Source: a virus. From it: a DNA stretch of 46,331 bases. A model generated the notes under the pieces. That model saw nothing but the letters and a program-made list of their open reading frames with translations, did not search any database and had not been told where the DNA came from. A program made the position numbers and the translations under genes. Positions within the stretch are counted from its first letter, which is position 1, and each line of letters opens with the position of its first letter. Of the stretch, positions 25,409 through 34,169 are shown piece after piece. The DNA lies in IMG/VR virus record IMGVR_UViG_3300037520_000050, positions 1 to 46,331 of that record; one strand, written 5' to 3'.

Positions 25409-26079
25409 CACATGACCTCTGACATAAACTCGACCTGCACAATAGCAGACGGAGTAGCAGGAATAGCGGGAGTAACACCTGCAGAGTACGCAACCGCTGG
25501 GAAGTGTTCTATGCTTACCCCTACGTCAGTAACATGCCACATGACTTGGATATAGTCGTTCGCAGCTAGTTCGACCATGATGGGTGTCGTGACAATTAAG
25601 TGTGATGGACTACCAGTACCTTTGCGCGCTACGATGGAAAACCGGCTATTAGTGTCGGGGATATCGGTACCGTTATTACGTAGCCAGATGTCAATATCTT
25701 GCACGGCATTGGTCGTGTTTTTGAACTGGATGCTGTAGTTAACGGTGTATACACCTTCGGTCGGCACAGTTAGTCTCGAACCACTGCTCAGTGTGACGCC
25801 ATCCAAGAAGTCCGACTGGTCGTAGGTAACAGCGTAAGCTTGGTCGATTGCAGCAGCAGTCTGGTCGGTCTGGCTCTGAAACTGCCCGTAGGGGAAAGTC
25901 AGGTGGACGCCGCTACCATAGAAAAAGTCAGCAGTATATTTTTCAGCATTGTTCGGTGTGCGAGAGTCTAGCTGAGAGAAGTAGTTTTCTATGACGCGCA
26001 TAAACTGCCGCATATATTGGGCATCGTATTCCGCCGGGGCGTTGGGTAGCGGCGCAGCCCTAAACTTATCTAAAGCCAT
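25408..26079 (-). CDS. Jelly-roll-like structural or receptor-binding protein
   Basis: 223 residues. The N-terminus PNAPAEYDAQYMRQFMRVIE is a helix that may join it to the virion. From about residue 80 it is beta-rich with features of C1q/TNF-type jelly rolls: VTLSSGSRLTVPTEGVYTVN, then YSIQFKNTTNAVQDIDIWLR and the ANDYIQVMWHVTDVG strand. Such domains form trimers at phage tail or fibre tips and bind surfaces. Its place beside a probable tail hub gene supports a virion role. Confidence 0.65.
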   Translation of the reverse strand: MALDKFRAAPLPNAPAEYDAQYMRQFMRVIENYFSQLDSRTPNNAEKYTADFFYGSGVHLTFPYGQFQSQTDQTAAAIDQAYAVTYDQSDFLDGVTLSSGSRLTVPTEGVYTVNYSIQFKNTTNAVQDIDIWLRNNGTDIPDTNSRFSIVARKGTGSPSHLIVTTPIMVELAANDYIQVMWHVTDVGVSIEHFPAVAYSAGVTPAIPATPSAIVQVEFMSEVM

Positions 26080-26082
26080 AAC

Positions 26083-28014
26083 CTATCTCCGACCATCAGG
26101 TCGTGCGTCTAGGCGTGGTGCACCTAACTGCCACTGTACCCCAAGTTCATCGGAAGCAACTTTTAGCGCCATCTGACGTGCACGGGCACGGACAAACACT
26201 TGGTCTGTATAAGCGCCTACTGAAGTCTCAATGACGCGTTGACTATCCGCAGGGTCTACACGGAACGCACTACCGGGAAAGTTGCGTGGCCGAACAGTTA
26301 GCGTAACTTCTGGAGACACAGCGGTCGAGCCATCAAAGCTTATGTCAGGTATTATACGCCTAGTGAGCATGAACTGGTCGCCGTCATCAAGGTCAAAGTC
26401 AGACGACTGGATGTAGCTGTCCATAGGCAAGTCATCGTCATTTACCCCAAGCTCATGGGAGTATAGGTAGCCACTGCTTGTATCGCTCGGCGTGTTTGCA
26501 GCTTGCGGGTAGTAGCGTATAGCAGTGTCGAGCCACGCTGTGCGCGGTACATATCCATAATACCAGATGCGCTCAAGGTGGTTGTAGACCACATAGGCGT
26601 TGTTATAGTCGCTATCTAAGGTAGGGTAGAACCACCAGATTTCGTTCCACTGCTCGTTGGTTCCGCATACTACCTGCTCAGCCTGCTGGATGTTAAAGTC
26701 ATTGAATACGTGATTACGTAAGGTGCACGGCAGTGTCTCGACGCGACCGGTGTAGGCATAGAACTTATCCTGCCCCATCCAGTATGTGGTGTTAGCCGCT
26801 GAAGCTACCGCCCGTGGCGACATGATAGAAATATTATCTGCGTATTCCTGCAAGCCAAACACGTCAGTCGTGCCAAGAAACTGCAATGTGTAGAGGTGGC
26901 TGTCTGTCCATATTAGGATTTCCTGCCGTGTAGGCAGAGCGCGTACAATACGTGAGCCGCGAGAAACGCGTAGGTCACCTGCAGAATTAGTCTGTGTGGG
27001 CGTCCAGTCGCCCGGTGTATCTTGGTCAGCCCAGCGTATAAGCATGGGGTCAAAATCATCAGGGTCTACTGAGCCAAAGGGCACAGCGCCGAAAGCGATT
27101 AAGTGCCGGTCCTGCTGCGATACCAACAACTGCATAATCTTAACAGGGACCGACGCCGCCGTATAGCCTTCGGCAGTGGCATAGTCTGATAGGCTGATAG
27201 CACGAGTACCAAGCGCGTTTGTCGGGTCATCCGTAGTCCCACGCGCCCACCAGTAGCCCTCACCGTTACGGTAGTTCATCACTAGGTCGTTATCAAAGTT
27301 ATCGAACCACCAGTCGCGCTGTTGCAGCGCTATCGGATACGCAGAGCCAGTGCCCCATGTACCACGACCCCAAGTGGCTGTACCCCAGCCATAACCAAGC
27401 ACGCTGATAGCAAAGCCGGGGCTAAGTTCAAACGCAAGCTCGATGGCTGTACCACCCGAACCAGTCACGGTAGACGTAGCACTTGTGCTAACGTCGTAGG
27501 TAAATATGAAGGCGTCTACGACGGTAATCGGGTAGTTACCGTTAATCTGAGTGATTGGTATGCCACCGATATTGGAAGGTGAGCCGGAACCTGTAACACC
27601 CGAAATAGTTACATAATCCCCCGTCTGCGCGCCGTGAGCAACTGCGCCTAAGTCCACTGTGACCTTAGCTTGGCCGCTAGTGGTGTCTATGCAGTTGTCA
27701 GTGTCCGGTGAGTCTAGCACCGGGGCTGTATCGCGCAGCGGGGTTATGTCGTAGTAGTTACCCGCAATTTCTATGTAAACTTTTACGTTCGTGCCCATTG
27801 CGAGCATGTCGTCAGAATAAGAAGTAACCCAGTTTAACATCTGCCTGCAATAGCCGATGAATGGGTCAGGCGCGGATTTTAGCCAGCCGCCAAGCTTCTC
27901 CGGGTAACCGGAACGGAAGCGTATTTTATCACACTCCCTCCAGCCGCCTTCGTTAGAATAGTCGGTCTGGTCCCGGTTAACACCCGGCTTAAATTGAAGC
28001 TTGATGAAGGACAC
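26083..28014 (-). CDS. Tail hub / DNA-stabilisation-like beta-propeller protein
   Basis: 643 residues, GTG start directly after the TAA of the preceding small gene, with GAAGGGGG upstream. The N-terminus (FKPGVNRDQTDYSNEGGW, then RECDKIRFRSGYPEKLGGW) is typical of podovirus tail proteins that follow the neck and close the tail tube (P22 gp10-like packaged-DNA stabilisation group, from memory). The rest is beta-rich, with Trp/Gly turns (GYGWGTATWGRGTWGTGSAY). It should plug or lengthen the short tail. The annotation is based on the N-terminal pattern and position. Confidence 0.65.
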   Translation of the reverse strand: MSFIKLQFKPGVNRDQTDYSNEGGWRECDKIRFRSGYPEKLGGWLKSAPDPFIGYCRQMLNWVTSYSDDMLAMGTNVKVYIEIAGNYYDITPLRDTAPVLDSPDTDNCIDTTSGQAKVTVDLGAVAHGAQTGDYVTISGVTGSGSPSNIGGIPITQINGNYPITVVDAFIFTYDVSTSATSTVTGSGGTAIELAFELSPGFAISVLGYGWGTATWGRGTWGTGSAYPIALQQRDWWFDNFDNDLVMNYRNGEGYWWARGTTDDPTNALGTRAISLSDYATAEGYTAASVPVKIMQLLVSQQDRHLIAFGAVPFGSVDPDDFDPMLIRWADQDTPGDWTPTQTNSAGDLRVSRGSRIVRALPTRQEILIWTDSHLYTLQFLGTTDVFGLQEYADNISIMSPRAVASAANTTYWMGQDKFYAYTGRVETLPCTLRNHVFNDFNIQQAEQVVCGTNEQWNEIWWFYPTLDSDYNNAYVVYNHLERIWYYGYVPRTAWLDTAIRYYPQAANTPSDTSSGYLYSHELGVNDDDLPMDSYIQSSDFDLDDGDQFMLTRRIIPDISFDGSTAVSPEVTLTVRPRNFPGSAFRVDPADSQRVIETSVGAYTDQVFVRARARQMALKVASDELGVQWQLGAPRLDARPDGRR

Positions 28015-28176
28015 TTAGCCCCCTTCTACATCATCCTGCGGAGTAGCCACTTGAGCTTCCGCTTGTTCCTTGATTTTCACTACGAGAGGCCAAGCACCTG
28101 AAGACGTCGGCAATGCGCCGAGTGTCTGCAATACAGCGTTAACTTCTTCGATGTGTAGCTTGATTTCAATTTCCAT
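28015..28176 (-). CDS. Small 53-residue conserved-looking phage protein
   Basis: Starts at the ATG at 28176-28174, which overlaps the upstream TAA by one base, and ends at 28015, directly before the GTG of the tail hub gene. The protein begins MEIEIKLHIEEVNAVLQTLG and continues ALPTSSGAWPLVVKIKEQAE. I have seen short proteins of this form (VNxVLxxLGxLP) in many aquatic phages, where they accompany tail genes. No function is known. Perfect packing between neighbours supports it as real. Confidence 0.75.
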   Translation of the reverse strand: MEIEIKLHIEEVNAVLQTLGALPTSSGAWPLVVKIKEQAEAQVATPQDDVEGG

Positions 28177-28505
28177 TATTCACTCCATGGTAACGGGGGT
28201 GTGACAACAGGAGGATTGATTTGGTTCTCTATCTGCTGCGCCACATTAGCTTCATAGCTTGCAACTTGCTCTTCGCCAAGTGCGTCTTGCACCCAGCCAA
28301 TGACCTGCGCTTGAGTGAGGGAAGCATATGGTGTGAATGTCGCGCCTTCGTCGAGCGTGACGCCGACTGAGCCGTATACGCTGCCGTTGTATGTGCCGTC
28401 TGTGCCATTTAAGGTCCAGTGCACTGTGAATACCACATCAGTTTCGCCGTCGAGTTCTGGGTAAGCGTCCATCTGAACTACGGACCATGTGTTTGTGATA
28501 GGCAT
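28176..28505 (-). CDS. DUF7936-like small tail-region protein
   Basis: 109 residues. It starts ITNTWSVVQMDAYPELDG and contains a beta-rich core (VVFTVHWTLNGTDGTYNGSV) and a C-terminal helix (EEQVASYEANVAQQIENQIN) with a Pro-rich end. This matches a small phage family I remember as DUF7936, common next to fibre genes; function unknown. It lies three bases after the fibre gene and overlaps the 53-residue gene by one base. Confidence 0.7.
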   Translation of the reverse strand: MPITNTWSVVQMDAYPELDGETDVVFTVHWTLNGTDGTYNGSVYGSVGVTLDEGATFTPYASLTQAQVIGWVQDALGEEQVASYEANVAQQIENQINPPVVTPPLPWSE

Positions 28506-28508
28506 GTC

Positions 28509-31500
28509 TTAGTTTCCTTCTAGTTGTGCCACGCGGGCGCGGAGCGATTGAATTTCCTTGACCAGCATCGGAACCAGTTTTGAGTAGTCCACACCCATCA
28601 TATCGTCTGGGTCTTCCGGCTGGCTTACTGCCTCTGGTGCAACGGTGACAAGTTCTTGGGCCACGAAGCCGTAGCGTTGTTCGCTGTTATCGGCATTCCA
28701 CTTGAAGCTGCGGACTTGAAGTGCGTCGATAAGGCTCGCCGCGTCTGGGGCGTCGATGATGTCGTGCTTTAGACGAACGTCGGATGATGTGACGTATGCT
28801 GTGGCGGTTGTAGTGGTAGTAATAGAGCCGACATTAACCGAGTTTACTTCAAAATATTCAGCCGTTCCGCCACTGCTTGCCCAACGCTGAACAATCCCAG
28901 TTCCTGTTGGCGCTACCTGTAGGCATAATTTGCCACCAGCAGTCGTCGTCCCCACCAGCAAGTTGCCGTTGTTGTCGATGCGCATACTCTCAGACGAGCC
29001 ACCGCCAGAGTAGAACGCCATGCCGTAACCGCCGCCAGTATTATTTTTAAACTGGGTTAGGGAGTTGGTTGTATCAACACCGAGAAGGATGCCCTGTCCA
29101 CCGCCAGCAGTTGTGCGGAAAGAAGCAAGATTACCCGAAACCGACGTAACCACATCGATACGCTGTGTCGGCGAACTCGTACCAATTCCGACGTTGCCGC
29201 TGCCGTCAATGCGCATACGTTCTGTATTGTTGGTGGAAAACAGCAACGGATTATTAGAGGTTACATTAACCAAGCCCCAACCTGCGGAAGTAGAACCGAA
29301 CTGAGTGGTTACGCTCCCACCATTGGCTTGAAACGCGGCACTGCTGCTTCCTGACGCGGTGACCAACCGGTCATTAACGCCGCCTCCCGGCGACGCCGTG
29401 CCAATCCCGACGTTGCCGCTGCTATCGATGCGCATACGTTCTGTTGCGGAAGTGCTGCCCTGAGTGGTCCCAAAGGCTAGGCTGTAAACATCGACGCCAG
29501 CGCCCTGAATGGCTTGCATATACGCACCAGCGCCAGTGTATGACGCGTTGGATGTGCTGGCCATGCGCAGCGTGACTGTCCGTCCCGGAGTATTATCTGC
29601 GTAGTTGAACCGAACTTCTGTGTTCGCGTTTCCGCCATTAACATCCAGCTTCGCACCCGGCGAACTCGTACCAATCCCGACGTTGCCGCTGCTGTCGATA
29701 CGCATGCGTTCAGTGTTGGTGTTCCAGTCGCCGAACCTGATGTTCCCTGCATTGGTAGCAAGAATAAGGTCGCTACCGCCAGCACCAAAGTTCATCTGCC
29801 CAGCGGCACCAAGCTTTACCGCGTTCCCACCATTCGTTGAAGAGTAAGCGCCCGCCGTGGTCGTGATGAAGCCGTTAACAGTCAGCTTATCCGCTGGCGA
29901 ACTCGTACCAATCCCGACGTTGCCGCTGGTGTCAATCCGCATGCGTTCTAAGCCGTTTGTGCCCAGAGACATGGCCGCAGCAGTGACTGTCTGGATAAAG
30001 AGGCCACCCGTTTCTGCAAGCATAGTTGCCGTGCGAGTGCCGTTAAAGCCTAAATCAATACCACCATAGGTCGTGCCGTTGATTTGCAGCATCGACGTGC
30101 CGGAAGAATTGATGCCCACCGAACGAGTGTAAAAACGACCAAATACATCAGGTGTAGCCGTACCAATCCCGACGTTACCGCTGCTGTCGATGCGCATGCT
30201 GAGGGCGCTACTTGAATTATAGAAGCTGGACTCGCCGTTATCCGCAACAATAAAACGGGTGGCCCCACCAGAAGTAGCCGCCTCAAACGAATAAGTTGAC
30301 CCTGTAGTTCCAGCACCACGAGCAGTAATGCGACCGTTGCCGGTCGTCCCCCCAACAAACAAGTTGCCACTCGCATCAAGCGTCATCGCCTGTGTGAAGG
30401 AGATAGCGTTTCCTGCTGTGCCGGATGGTGCGTTGAAGAAGCGATGTTCAGAGCTAGTCTGTTGGTAATACGTAGCCCCAGCGCCAGTTGCCGCATACTT
30501 GAAGCCAGAGTTGTAATAGGCGTTTGAGCTAAGGAAGGTGTTGTTTACTGTGCCCGCTAATGCCGCGCCGCCAAGAGCGCCAACTTGAAGCGCAGTGTAG
30601 TCAGTCCAAGTGCTAGGCGTTACACCAATCCCGACGTTGCCGCTGGAGTTGATACGCATACGTTCTGAACCAGCAGTTTCAAAAGCCATATTGCTGCTGG
30701 TATCAACAGACAACTTACCTTTTTCTGCGCCACCTACACCGAAGCGCATCTGAGCAGGCGAACTTGCTGGATAGATACGAACTTCGCCGTTTACATCTAG
30801 CTTCGCACCCGGCGAACTCGTGCCAATCCCGACGTTGCCGCCAGAGGCTTGCAAAGAAATATCCGCAGCACCGACACCAGCATTAATGCCTTGGATATTG
30901 ACAATATCCGTTACCGCAGATGCGCGTCCAAACTGAATAATGCGGGTGTTAGTTGTGCCGCTATCGCCAATCGTTGCGATGGTTGTAGTAGCACTCATAC
31001 CGAGAGTGGCTATGCCTGTAGTGCGAAAATCCCCAACAACATCCAGCCTAGCTCCCGGTGTAGCCGTACCAATCCCCAACCGGTTGTTGGTGTCGTCCCA
31101 GAAGAAGTTAGCATTGTCCTGCGAGTACACGCCAGACGCACCTGCAAAGACAACCGAGCCAGCGGTGAATGCAGTGGCCGTTCCTGTGCCGCCATTAGCT
31201 ACGCCAAGCGTGCCAGCAAGAGTTATTGCGCCAGTCGTGGCTGTGTTAGGTGTAAGGCCAGTGGTGCCTGCGCTGAACGACGTGACGCCAATGCCAGTGA
31301 GGGTGGCCCACGATGGAGCGCCGCCGGTATTACCGACGAGAACTTGGCCTGTGGTGCCCGCAGCAGTTGCAAGAAGGGCGGATGTGGTGTTGCCGTAAAT
31401 GACGCCGTTGGCAGTGAATGTCGAGGCACCTGTGCCGCCATCGGAGACCGCAAGGTCTGTGCCAAGCGTCAGCGAGGAGAGGTGAGTGGTGGCGTCTACG

Positions 31501-31883
31501 ACGTTAGTGGCATCGGTATACACCCACATGGTTTTGCCTGCGGGCACGGTAATACCGGTACCTGCTGCGGTCTTGACGACGACGCTATCTGCGCAGTCGT
31601 TCTTCACGATATAGGGTTTTTCAATCGAAGGGACGATAAGGTTACGAGTAGAGCCACCGGTCGTGCCGGTGCAGCGCAAGCGCATATTACGCGCTGTCTG
31701 CGAAGCGTTCGTATCTGTAAGAGTAAGGGTAACATCTGCGCTAGCAAACGTCACATCTGCCGAGCCTACAATGGCTTCCTCTAAGGCGGTCCCAAGGTTT
31801 AAGTTAGTGACGTCACCCCACGTGGTGTTATTCTCACCAGTGGCCATAAGTTGGATTTTGAGGGGGCTAAAAGTACTAGGCAT
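28509..31883 (-). CDS. Tail fibre with GNVGIG repeats and S74 auto-chaperone domain
   Basis: 1124 residues. The N-terminus (TWGDVTNLNLGTALEEAIVG) looks like a virion attachment segment. The shaft is a long beta-rich region with at least seven copies of RMRIDSSGNVGIGTSSPGAK or close variants, separated by beta strands. The C-terminus is an intramolecular chaperone of peptidase family S74: SSDVRLKHDI has the Ser and, five residues on, the Lys of the self-cleaving dyad; GFVAQELVTVAPEAV and a final coiled coil (VPMLVKEIQSLRARVAQLEG) follow. The domain trimerises the fibre and then cuts itself off. The fibre would recognise the host surface. Confidence 0.93.
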   Translation of the reverse strand: MPSTFSPLKIQLMATGENNTTWGDVTNLNLGTALEEAIVGSADVTFASADVTLTLTDTNASQTARNMRLRCTGTTGGSTRNLIVPSIEKPYIVKNDCADSVVVKTAAGTGITVPAGKTMWVYTDATNVVDATTHLSSLTLGTDLAVSDGGTGASTFTANGVIYGNTTSALLATAAGTTGQVLVGNTGGAPSWATLTGIGVTSFSAGTTGLTPNTATTGAITLAGTLGVANGGTGTATAFTAGSVVFAGASGVYSQDNANFFWDDTNNRLGIGTATPGARLDVVGDFRTTGIATLGMSATTTIATIGDSGTTNTRIIQFGRASAVTDIVNIQGINAGVGAADISLQASGGNVGIGTSSPGAKLDVNGEVRIYPASSPAQMRFGVGGAEKGKLSVDTSSNMAFETAGSERMRINSSGNVGIGVTPSTWTDYTALQVGALGGAALAGTVNNTFLSSNAYYNSGFKYAATGAGATYYQQTSSEHRFFNAPSGTAGNAISFTQAMTLDASGNLFVGGTTGNGRITARGAGTTGSTYSFEAATSGGATRFIVADNGESSFYNSSSALSMRIDSSGNVGIGTATPDVFGRFYTRSVGINSSGTSMLQINGTTYGGIDLGFNGTRTATMLAETGGLFIQTVTAAAMSLGTNGLERMRIDTSGNVGIGTSSPADKLTVNGFITTTAGAYSSTNGGNAVKLGAAGQMNFGAGGSDLILATNAGNIRFGDWNTNTERMRIDSSGNVGIGTSSPGAKLDVNGGNANTEVRFNYADNTPGRTVTLRMASTSNASYTGAGAYMQAIQGAGVDVYSLAFGTTQGSTSATERMRIDSSGNVGIGTASPGGGVNDRLVTASGSSSAAFQANGGSVTTQFGSTSAGWGLVNVTSNNPLLFSTNNTERMRIDGSGNVGIGTSSPTQRIDVVTSVSGNLASFRTTAGGGQGILLGVDTTNSLTQFKNNTGGGYGMAFYSGGGSSESMRIDNNGNLLVGTTTAGGKLCLQVAPTGTGIVQRWASSGGTAEYFEVNSVNVGSITTTTTATAYVTSSDVRLKHDIIDAPDAASLIDALQVRSFKWNADNSEQRYGFVAQELVTVAPEAVSQPEDPDDMMGVDYSKLVPMLVKEIQSLRARVAQLEGN
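29165..30840 (-). repeat. Dispersed GNVGIG repeats in the tail fibre gene
   Basis: Copies occur near 29180, 29400, 29670, 29910, 30165, 30625 and 30820. Several share the 19-base core GGCAACGTCGGGATTGGTA on the coding strand, preceded by codons for RIDSS. Spacing is irregular (about 200-460 bases), so this is not a tandem array. The same core is present in the early gene at 2172-2190. Confidence 0.8.
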
Positions 31884-31892
31884 CTCTGTTCC

Positions 31893-32858
31893 TTACGTCG
31901 GTATTTGCGTCCAAACTACTGTACTGCCATCAGCTATTTGCATCCAGCTATCCGCTTGTGCATCGTCTACAGCTTGCCAGTTCGGGGTTTGATTGTCGTT
32001 CACTGCCGTCCATACCCCCGCCTGCGCATCATTTACAGCCTGCCAGTCTGGTGTTTGGGTATCATTAATCTGGCTCCAAACCAAGGGGGTTGTAATTATT
32101 CCGGTGGCTTCTACACCAACAGGGAATACTTTACAACCAGCTACTGTAGTAGCTGTGCCTATGGAGCCGGTAGCGCTGACCCCTAATATGGGTACTCGGA
32201 TAGAGTTAAGGATAACGACATTACCGAGCGTGGCGGACCCTTCCACCCCGGACAAGAAGACCGTACCCTTGGACGTAATTGCGACTGTGCCGATGTCACC
32301 GGTAGCGGCTACCCCAGTGGGGGTGGCATTAGCAGATGCGTTGGTTGTGACAGAGCCAACAGAGGCTATGGCTTCTTCGCCGGTCTCAATTACGACACCA
32401 GCACCCATAACCTTTACGGGGCTAACTTGGCCCACACCCTCCACGCCGGAGGGAGAAATTACGGCTTTGGCAACAACAGAAGCCGTGCCAACATCACCGG
32501 TAGCAGACACCCCAATAGCAGTGACATTAGAAGATGCGCGAGCCTGCGCAGTCCCGATAGCGCCTACGGCTTCTACACCAGTTGCAAGAATGTAGCTGTT
32601 GGCTACCACTGATACGGTGCCAACTTGCCCCGCACCTTCTACACCAGAAGGAAATACATTACCCTTGGCCGTTGTGGTAACTGTACCGACAGCGCCTGTG
32701 GCGGATACTCCGGTAACAAATACGTTTGTTTGGAGCACGAAGGTGCAGGGGTCTACTGATGAACCCCAATCTCCACGCCCCCAAACACCCCACCCCCAAC
32801 CGTAGCCGTTAGAAGTTTCAGCATAGACGCCCGTAACTGTTACGGAGACGCCTGCCAT
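31893..32858 (-). CDS. Two-repeat tail-associated protein
   Basis: 321 residues. A short N-terminal segment with NGYGWGWGVWGRGDWGSS resembles the Trp/Gly turns of the tail hub protein. Residues about 50-260 consist of repeats of about 21-22 residues with alternating GVSATGAVGTVTTTAKGNVF and GVEGAGQVGTVSVVAN phrases, which fits a beta-solenoid or stacked strands. The last 60 residues are a second array: INDTQTPDWQ, AVNDAQAGVWT, AVNDNQTPNWQ and AVDDAQADSWMQ, with a period near 11. It sits directly before the fibre gene in transcription order and may be part of the fibre or its adaptor. Confidence 0.65.
   Translation of the reverse strand: MAGVSVTVTGVYAETSNGYGWGWGVWGRGDWGSSVDPCTFVLQTNVFVTGVSATGAVGTVTTTAKGNVFPSGVEGAGQVGTVSVVANSYILATGVEAVGAIGTAQARASSNVTAIGVSATGDVGTASVVAKAVISPSGVEGVGQVSPVKVMGAGVVIETGEEAIASVGSVTTNASANATPTGVAATGDIGTVAITSKGTVFLSGVEGSATLGNVVILNSIRVPILGVSATGSIGTATTVAGCKVFPVGVEATGIITTPLVWSQINDTQTPDWQAVNDAQAGVWTAVNDNQTPNWQAVDDAQADSWMQIADGSTVVWTQIPT
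31915..32740 (-). repeat. Two coding repeat arrays in the 321-residue gene
   Basis: At 31915-32080 the Trp-containing array of about 33 bases per unit encodes NDxQTPxWQAV variants. At 32090-32740 a longer set, about 63-66 bases per unit, encodes GVSATGxIGT / GVExxGxVGT. Sequence identity is moderate, so the repeats are old or selected at the protein level. Confidence 0.6.
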
Positions 32859-32860
32859 GG

Positions 32861-33040
32861 CTACCCGCTAAGGTACTGCGATAGAACAGTAGCCAATGTA
32901 CCTATAATAGCGAGTGCAGCTGCCAGTCTAGCTTTCCAACCGAGCGCGGGCTTTGGGTCTTCCATCGGCAAGATTTTACCTGCGGCTTTCTTAAGGAGTG
33001 CCTTCTCGGCTTCCCCCTTCAATGTGCTTTTCCAGTCCAT
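32861..33040 (-). CDS. Small membrane protein, holin candidate
   Basis: 59 residues from the ATG at 33040, which has AAGGAG nine bases before it; an upstream in-frame start would overlap the endolysin. The N-terminal half is charged (DWKSTLKGEAEKALLKKAAG). The C-terminal half has one hydrophobic span (WKARLAAALAIIGTLATVLS). It lies directly downstream of the endolysin gene. A single span plus this position makes it a candidate holin or antiholin; a structural role cannot be excluded. Confidence 0.6.
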   Translation of the reverse strand: MDWKSTLKGEAEKALLKKAAGKILPMEDPKPALGWKARLAAALAIIGTLATVLSQYLSG

Positions 33041-33051
33041 CGTCGTTCTCC

Positions 33052-33663
33052 TTATAACCAAGCAGCATATTTCTTGGTCTTCAGTTTACGGTCGTCGAGG
33101 CCGTGTGTACCACCATTAATACGCTTTGTCAGTGCAAGGATTGCAGCGTCGTTGATGCCTTGGTCGCAGATGCCCCAAAGTTTGTTCTTGTCGAAGAACC
33201 ACAAAGCGCTCTCAAAGGCGAGTTCTGTGGCGACAATGTCGGGGTTATCCATGATGTCTGGGCGACCGATATAGTCGGAGAACGCTTTGAAATTCGACTT
33301 GCCCGTTAATTGGAGCGCCCCTCGGCCTCGGAAAGCGAAACCTTCGCCGGACGCTTCGTCGCCATTACCCATGCGGTTTGCATAGACCCGGTTGGCAATT
33401 TTTGCAGGCTTGCGCTCATAAGCCTTGGCCAGCGCATCGGTCGGGAAGTACTTGCCGAAGATACCGCGCAGCCCCTTTGCACCGTAGTTCAGGTTCTCGC
33501 TGAACGCCTTGAAGTTGCCCGACTCATGCGCCGTTTGAGCAAAGAAATGCGCAGCCCGATCAGGTGATAACTTATAGTAAGCCGCAGCCGCCTTAAGTGT
33601 ACCCGGACCGAATGCGCCATCTGCGGTTACCCCAATCTTCTTCTGAAGTTCTATCATGCTCAT
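33052..33663 (-). CDS. GH19 endolysin (chitinase-type muramidase)
   Basis: 203 residues. A short N-terminal stretch (ELQKKIGVTADGAFGPGTLK) resembles the start of a peptidoglycan-binding repeat. The GH19 domain follows: AAHFFAQTAHESGNF with the first catalytic Glu (Glu47), RMGNGDEASGEGFAFRGRG and GALQLTGKSNF, the substrate-cleft motif. It cleaves the glycan strand of peptidoglycan at lysis. There is no signal peptide, so it needs a holin. It overlaps the upstream membrane gene by four bases. The only GATC I found in the window (33558) lies here. Confidence 0.9.
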   Translation of the reverse strand: MSMIELQKKIGVTADGAFGPGTLKAAAAYYKLSPDRAAHFFAQTAHESGNFKAFSENLNYGAKGLRGIFGKYFPTDALAKAYERKPAKIANRVYANRMGNGDEASGEGFAFRGRGALQLTGKSNFKAFSDYIGRPDIMDNPDIVATELAFESALWFFDKNKLWGICDQGINDAAILALTKRINGGTHGLDDRKLKTKKYAAWL

Positions 33664-34169
33664 TTGCCAGCACTCCGCCAGTCAGGAAAGTCGTTTTCGT
33701 CAACCACGCCGTCGCCGTTCGCGTCATAGCGCAGGTCGTTACGGTACTTCTCCCATGGCTCCATGTCATCGTCGTCATCGTCATCTGCATAAACGACACC
33801 AGTAGGAAGTGTGCGGTCAATCGCGTTCTCGTAGATAGGCTCTGGTGCAGGAGCGGGCGCTTCTGGCTCCGGTGCGACTTCTGGCTCTGGTGCAGGCGCT
33901 TCCGGTTCTTTGTCACGCGCATTGGCGTTGAGGCTCAGACCGCCCAGCAGACCGACAAACGCACCGATGATGGTCTGGAACGCAGGGTTAATCATCTCAA
34001 GGACGGCAGTGCTATCCACTACGTCATTAGGCACAAACATACCGACAACAAGCGCCAGCACGACGACAAGTATAACCGCAGAAAGCGTGACGATTGCCAC
34101 GCGCACAACAAACTCAACGGTGTCATTGACGCCGTCGCTCTTGCTCTCAAAACTATTCAGGAAGCTCAT
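33660..34169 (-). CDS. Membrane protein with acidic tail and EF-hand-like loop
   Basis: 169 residues from the ATG at 34169 (MSFLNSFESK); a longer frame runs into the neighbour and is less likely. Two hydrophobic spans: RVAIVTLSAVILVVVLALVV and INPAFQTIIGAFVGLLGGLS. A Pro/Glu-rich linker (PEPEVAPEPEAPAPAPEP), a run of Asp and the loop DANGDGVVDEND, an EF-hand/dockerin-like calcium site, follow. The second span is clearly related to INPIATFIVGALAGLMAG of the neighbour at 34153-34431. Next to the endolysin, it may be a holin-like or lysis-timing membrane protein. Confidence 0.65.
   Translation of the reverse strand: MSFLNSFESKSDGVNDTVEFVVRVAIVTLSAVILVVVLALVVGMFVPNDVVDSTAVLEMINPAFQTIIGAFVGLLGGLSLNANARDKEPEAPAPEPEVAPEPEAPAPAPEPIYENAIDRTLPTGVVYADDDDDDDMEPWEKYRNDLRYDANGDGVVDENDFPDWRSAGK

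Noticed and set aside
29165-30840. CRISPR-like array in the tail fibre gene
   Set aside because: The repeats are irregularly spaced, lie in a continuous reading frame and encode a recognised structural motif.
30849-31784. 311-codon open frame on the + strand opposite the tail fibre gene
   Set aside because: The opposite strand codes for a clear S74-type fibre; the shadow translation is Cys/Arg/Ser-rich and has no ribosome-binding site or family resemblance.
32861-33061. 66-residue version of the small membrane protein starting at 33061
   Set aside because: The first seven residues overlap the endolysin end and have no ribosome-binding site, whereas the ATG at 33040 follows AAGGAG.
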